Positions 16,217 through 18,241 of a stretch of 18,241 bases of DNA are shown piece by piece. The first letter of the stretch is position 1. Each line of letters begins with the position of its first letter. Position numbers and translations under genes: made by a program. The DNA lies in contig JBARCX010000083.1 in assembly GCA_049794535.1 (NCBI GenBank), positions 1 to 18,241 on the forward strand, written 5' to 3'. The notes beneath the pieces are model-generated. The model saw only the letters and a list, made by a program, of their open reading frames with translations, searched no databases and was not told where the DNA came from. The DNA comes from JBARCX01 sp049794535. GTDB lineage: Bacteria > Pseudomonadota > Gammaproteobacteria > Xanthomonadales > Rhodanobacteraceae.

Positions 16217-16444
16217 TTACCGCACGTCGATAACGTGGATTTCAATGTCATCCAGTTGCACGCGTTGGCCCGCGTGAATTTTGCAGGTCTTGCGCAGCTC
16301 TTGCTGACCATCCACCGCTACCGCACCGCTGGCGACGATCGCTTTGCCAGCACCACCGCTATCGCAAACGCCCACCAGCTTCAGCAGTTGATTGAGTTCA
16401 ACGTAGTCGCGGTCAAGTTCAAACTCGATCTGTTGCAGATTCAT
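16217..16444 (-). CDS. ybcJ: S4-domain RNA-binding protein YbcJ
   Basis: This small protein of 75 residues consists almost entirely of one S4-like RNA-binding fold. Visible family marks are FELDRDYVELNQLLKLVGV, then GGAGKAIVASGAVAVDGQ (the loop and strand typical of YbcJ) and a basic KTCKIHAGQ region. E. coli YbcJ is 70-77 residues in published annotations, so the length fits. The RNA target is unknown. It lies 37 bases downstream of the barstar stop on the same strand, so it is probably co-transcribed with the ribonuclease/barstar pair, although a functional link is only inferred. The upstream ribosome binding site is weak. Confidence 0.88.
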   Translation of the reverse strand: MNLQQIEFELDRDYVELNQLLKLVGVCDSGGAGKAIVASGAVAVDGQQELRKTCKIHAGQRVQLDDIEIHVIDVR

Positions 16445-16467
16445 TATTCGGTAGTCTGTTTAAAGGC

Positions 16468-16512
16468 TTGTTGTTGAAGGATCATGCTGTTGAAACATCA
16501 TGTTGTTGAAAC
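16468..16512. repeat. 16-bp tandem repeat at the 3' end of the barstar gene
   Basis: ATCATGCTGTTGAAAC (16481-16496) and ATCATGTTGTTGAAAC (16497-16512) are adjacent copies differing at one base. A third degenerate copy (TTGTTGTTGAAGG, about 16468-16480) lies further down. The unit is not a multiple of three, so each copy shifts the reading frame. The barstar stop codon falls inside the second copy read in the coding direction. Confidence 0.7.
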
Positions 16513-16943
16513 GCATGGTCGGGCAGGTTGAGGAAGACGAAAAACGGCCGGCTTTCTTCAGGTTCTTCAGGCTCACGCGCAAAAGTGGCGGCATCATCGA
16601 GTATGCCGAGCAAAATGTCGAAGTCATTCTCGTCGGCTTGCCGTAGATCGTCCGCGTGATCGAACACCAATGCATGGCCCCATTCCGGCAGCCAACTGAG
16701 ATCGCGCAGGCAATCGGCCAATGCATCCCAGTTGTGACCGAAGCTGTCGGGTAAGGACAGCGAGATGGCCAGCCGGCGCAGGAGCTCGGCCTTGTCGTGA
16801 CAGCCAGTGAGGTCGATGCGACGCACGCAAAGCTCCTCTTTGACGGCGGCCTTGGCCATGACATCGAGATCGCCTGCATCGACGAAGTACACACCGCTAT
16901 GCGCGGGGCGGGTCAGGTCGAGATCGGAGCCGTGGACACTCAT
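16482..16943 (-). CDS. Barstar-family ribonuclease inhibitor
   Basis: This cytoplasmic inhibitor of 153 residues protects the cell from the ribonuclease encoded just upstream. The barstar core is clear: IDLTGCHDKAELLRRLA, then FGHNWDALADCLRDLSWLPE. Here D73 and D77 correspond to barstar D35 and D39, which plug the barnase active site; barstar W38 is replaced by A76. A long acidic insert (REPEEPEES) precedes the last strand PFFVFLNL, and the C-terminal FQQHDVSTA comes from the tandem repeat. ATG 16943 overlaps the ribonuclease stop by one base (TGATG); GTG 16946 is an alternative with a GTGA overlap. Either way translation is probably coupled to the ribonuclease. Close coupling keeps inhibitor and toxin in step. 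Confidence 0.88.
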   Translation of the reverse strand: MSVHGSDLDLTRPAHSGVYFVDAGDLDVMAKAAVKEELCVRRIDLTGCHDKAELLRRLAISLSLPDSFGHNWDALADCLRDLSWLPEWGHALVFDHADDLRQADENDFDILLGILDDAATFAREPEEPEESRPFFVFLNLPDHAFQQHDVSTA

Positions 16944-17389
16944 CACTTCATCTCAAAGCTGCGGAAGCTGCTGTAGTGATCATCGGTGTAGTAATAGATG
17001 ACAGGCGGAGTACCGCCCGTGATGATGCGCCGGGCGCCGCGGTCCTGTGCACCGGGCGTCTCCACCGTGTACTCGTGATAGTAGCCGCGCGGTTGCTCCG
17101 GCAGCCGATGCTCGTAGTTGCCGAAGACTACGCCGTCCTGGCGATGCGGAAACGGACCGCCACGGGCAATCAGCGCTAGTGTCTCGCGTGCTTCGGGGGT
17201 CAGGTAGGCGGGGAGCGCGCTGTTCGCGCCCGCCGGCGTGGTGGCCTGCGCTGGACTCGTCGACGCGACGCTGGTCGATGTGGCGCCACCCGAGTAGGTC
17301 GTTGCGGGCGCGGTGCGGTGTTGCTGCCAAAACAGCATGCCGACAACGGCGACCAGAAGGATCAGGCTCAGTGGTTTTTGTATGCGCAT
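16943..17389 (-). CDS. Secreted guanyl-type ribonuclease (RNase Sa/barnase family)
   Basis: This is an exported RNA-cleaving enzyme of 148 residues, cutting after guanine as other members do. After a hydrophobic N-terminus (LSLILLVAVVGMLFW, signal peptide or anchor) and a linker rich in Ala, Ser and Thr, the catalytic domain starts near residue 57. It matches RNase Sa: ALPAYLTPEARETLALIARGGPFPHRQDGVVFGN (split: start 58, end 91), with N91 and E93 at the guanine-binding positions (Sa N39, E41). Catalytic E106 (YHEYTV), R121 (GARRII) and H138 (DDHYSSF) correspond to Sa E54, R69 and H85. Unlike RNase Sa, it has no cysteine and so no disulfide. The barstar gene follows with a one-base overlap. 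The role may be RNA scavenging or attack on rivals; this is inference. Confidence 0.88.
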   Translation of the reverse strand: MRIQKPLSLILLVAVVGMLFWQQHRTAPATTYSGGATSTSVASTSPAQATTPAGANSALPAYLTPEARETLALIARGGPFPHRQDGVVFGNYEHRLPEQPRGYYHEYTVETPGAQDRGARRIITGGTPPVIYYYTDDHYSSFRSFEMK

Positions 17390-17470
17390 GGCGAGGGCTG
17401 TCCGTAGTCTCTGATAGTTAAGCGTGGGCAGTTTAGCCGGACACGTATATTCACCGTGTTATCTCGGCTC

Positions 17471-17522
17471 AGAGCCTGTCCTCATAGTCCGCCTAGCCAC
17501 GTGGACTATGAGGACAGGTTCT
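17471..17522. repeat. 20-bp inverted repeat in the divergent promoter region
   Basis: AGAGCCTGTCCTCATAGTCC (17471-17490) is the reverse complement of GGACTATGAGGACAGGTTCT (17503-17522), with only one G-T wobble in 20 pairs. The spacer is 12 bases. It lies between divergent starts (17389 minus, 17593 plus), so it is not a terminator. It could be a cruciform or operator, or a MITE or insertion-sequence end remnant; no clear target duplication is seen. Confidence 0.7.
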
Positions 17523-17523
17523 C

Positions 17524-17539
17524 TGTGACTTGCTGCACA
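17524..17539. promoter_or_regulatory. CRP/Clp-like binding site
   Basis: TGTGA-N6-GCACA differs by one base from the CRP/Clp consensus TGTGA-N6-TCACA. It sits directly beside the inverted repeat and about 54 bases upstream of ATG 17593, a suitable place for activation or repression. In Xanthomonas, Clp binding is controlled by cyclic di-GMP; whether that applies here is inferred. Confidence 0.4.
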
Positions 17540-17592
17540 TGTGGTCAGGAGGGCGAGGGAATACATAGGGTCTCCCCCGATGGAGGTACGTC

Positions 17593-18241
17593 ATGATCCG
17601 CAAACCCGCTTTGCTGTTCGTCGCTATCTGTCTGTCCTGTTCCGCTGCCTTGGCTGTTGCAAGCCCCATCAGCACCACCCCCGAAGTATTCGCGCCCGGG
17701 ACGATTTCCGGCCCCCTGGGTGAGGCCTGCCCGGCCTTCACGCCGGATGGCAATACGGTGTACTTCGATGTTGGCTCGATGATTCTGGTCTCGCATCGGG
17801 TGCACGATGTGTGGTCCAAGCCAGAGGTCGCACCTTTCTCGGGACAGTGGCTGGATCACGACCCGACCATGGCGCCGGACGGTTCCTATTTGGTCTATGT
17901 CTCCAATCGGTCTGTGGCGGGTGACGGCAAGCCGCTGGACGCGACTGTTCAGGGCAAGATTCGCCCCGGCAAGGGCGGCAACCTGTGGCGGGTGGATCGC
18001 AAGGGCAATGGCTGGGGTGATCCCGTGCATCTGCCGGCTGCGGTGAATGCCAGTGATCGGACCTATGCGCCGAGCATTGCCGCCGATGGCAGCGTGTACT
18101 TCATCCGTCCGGGTAACGACGGCAAATTCCATATCTTCATTTCCGCTTATCGCAACGGTGCGTATCAGCCGGCCGAGCAGGTAGCGGTGGGTGACCCGAC
18201 GGCGCAAACGCACGATCCGGCCATCGCGCCGGATCAGTCAT
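17593..18241 (+). CDS. Exported PD40/TolB-like beta-propeller protein (3' end outside window)
   Basis: The first 216 residues of an exported protein are visible, with no stop before the window edge. The N-terminus KPALLFVAICLSCSAALAVA is a signal peptide (likely cut after ALA or AVA, near 20-23); the lipobox is poor. The mature part has regularly spaced PD40/WD40-like blades: PAFTPDGNTVYF, PTMAPDGSYLVYVSN, PSIAADGSVYFI and PAIAPDQS, typical of TolB-type propellers. GGAGG lies 6 bases before ATG 17593, the best ribosome binding site in the window. The upstream region carries the inverted repeat and the CRP-like box. The ligand or enzyme activity is unknown; such proteins often bind other envelope proteins. 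Confidence 0.85.
   Translation, partial: MIRKPALLFVAICLSCSAALAVASPISTTPEVFAPGTISGPLGEACPAFTPDGNTVYFDVGSMILVSHRVHDVWSKPEVAPFSGQWLDHDPTMAPDGSYLVYVSNRSVAGDGKPLDATVQGKIRPGKGGNLWRVDRKGNGWGDPVHLPAAVNASDRTYAPSIAADGSVYFIRPGNDGKFHIFISAYRNGAYQPAEQVAVGDPTAQTHDPAIAPDQS

Noticed and set aside
16460..16894. A 144-codon frame overlapping barstar in another phase
   Set aside because: It is a shadow of the barstar frame; it lacks the conserved core and only extends through the tandem repeat.
17545..18213. A 222-codon minus-strand frame
   Set aside because: It mirrors the PD40 gene, which has a perfect ribosome binding site, a signal peptide and repeated blades on the plus strand.

Overview
The window is an ordinary-looking, gene-dense chromosomal segment of moderately high GC, from a Gram-negative bacterium. 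The gene set suggests Gammaproteobacteria of the Xanthomonadales, probably the Rhodanobacteraceae (Dyella/Rhodanobacter/Luteibacter-like). The clues are a kup/kch potassium gene pair, an RNase Sa-like enzyme with a barstar, an exported MsrA lipoprotein, GSGD-repeat surface proteins and REP-type intergenic repeats. The taxonomy is inference only. No phage, plasmid, transposase, CRISPR, tRNA or rRNA gene was seen.

Layout, left to right. A truncated Kup potassium importer (1-1284, minus) is divergent from a LigT-like 2H phosphoesterase (1531-2193), which is followed by a glutaminase, GlsA (2343-3260), ending at a hairpin terminator. A convergent gene (3324-4157, minus) encodes an exported protein with eight 17-19-residue GSGD repeats. 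An unrecognised 360-residue protein (4466-5548) follows, then a short coding-like scrap, then a 560-residue exported protein (5794-7476). A REPIN-like pair of inverted repeats (7543-7660) precedes an atypical SDR (7761-8429) and an exported hypothetical protein (8521-9315). Kch, a potassium channel with an RCK domain (9330-10577, minus), is divergent from a TenA/PqqC/CADD-like metal oxygenase candidate (10909-11685). Next is a large membrane-bound PAS-GGDEF-EAL cyclic-di-GMP enzyme (11755-14505).

The right-hand part holds a lipoprotein MsrA (14527-15231, minus), divergent from an arylamine N-acetyltransferase (15393-16205). A tight minus-strand cluster follows: a secreted RNase Sa/barnase-type ribonuclease (16943-17389), its barstar-like inhibitor (16482-16943, stop and start overlapping) and the S4-domain protein YbcJ (16217-16444). 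The window ends with the start of a PD40/TolB-like exported beta-propeller gene (from 17593). It lies behind an upstream region with a 20-bp inverted repeat and a CRP/Clp-like box.

Most genes look like separate small transcription units rather than one pathway. The clearest functional unit is ribonuclease plus inhibitor. The most interesting details are a well-placed internal start in kch that would give a free RCK domain, the inverted repeat at 17471-17522, the out-of-frame 16-bp tandem repeat that forms the barstar C-terminus, the one-cysteine MsrA lipoprotein, and the unrecognised 360-residue protein.
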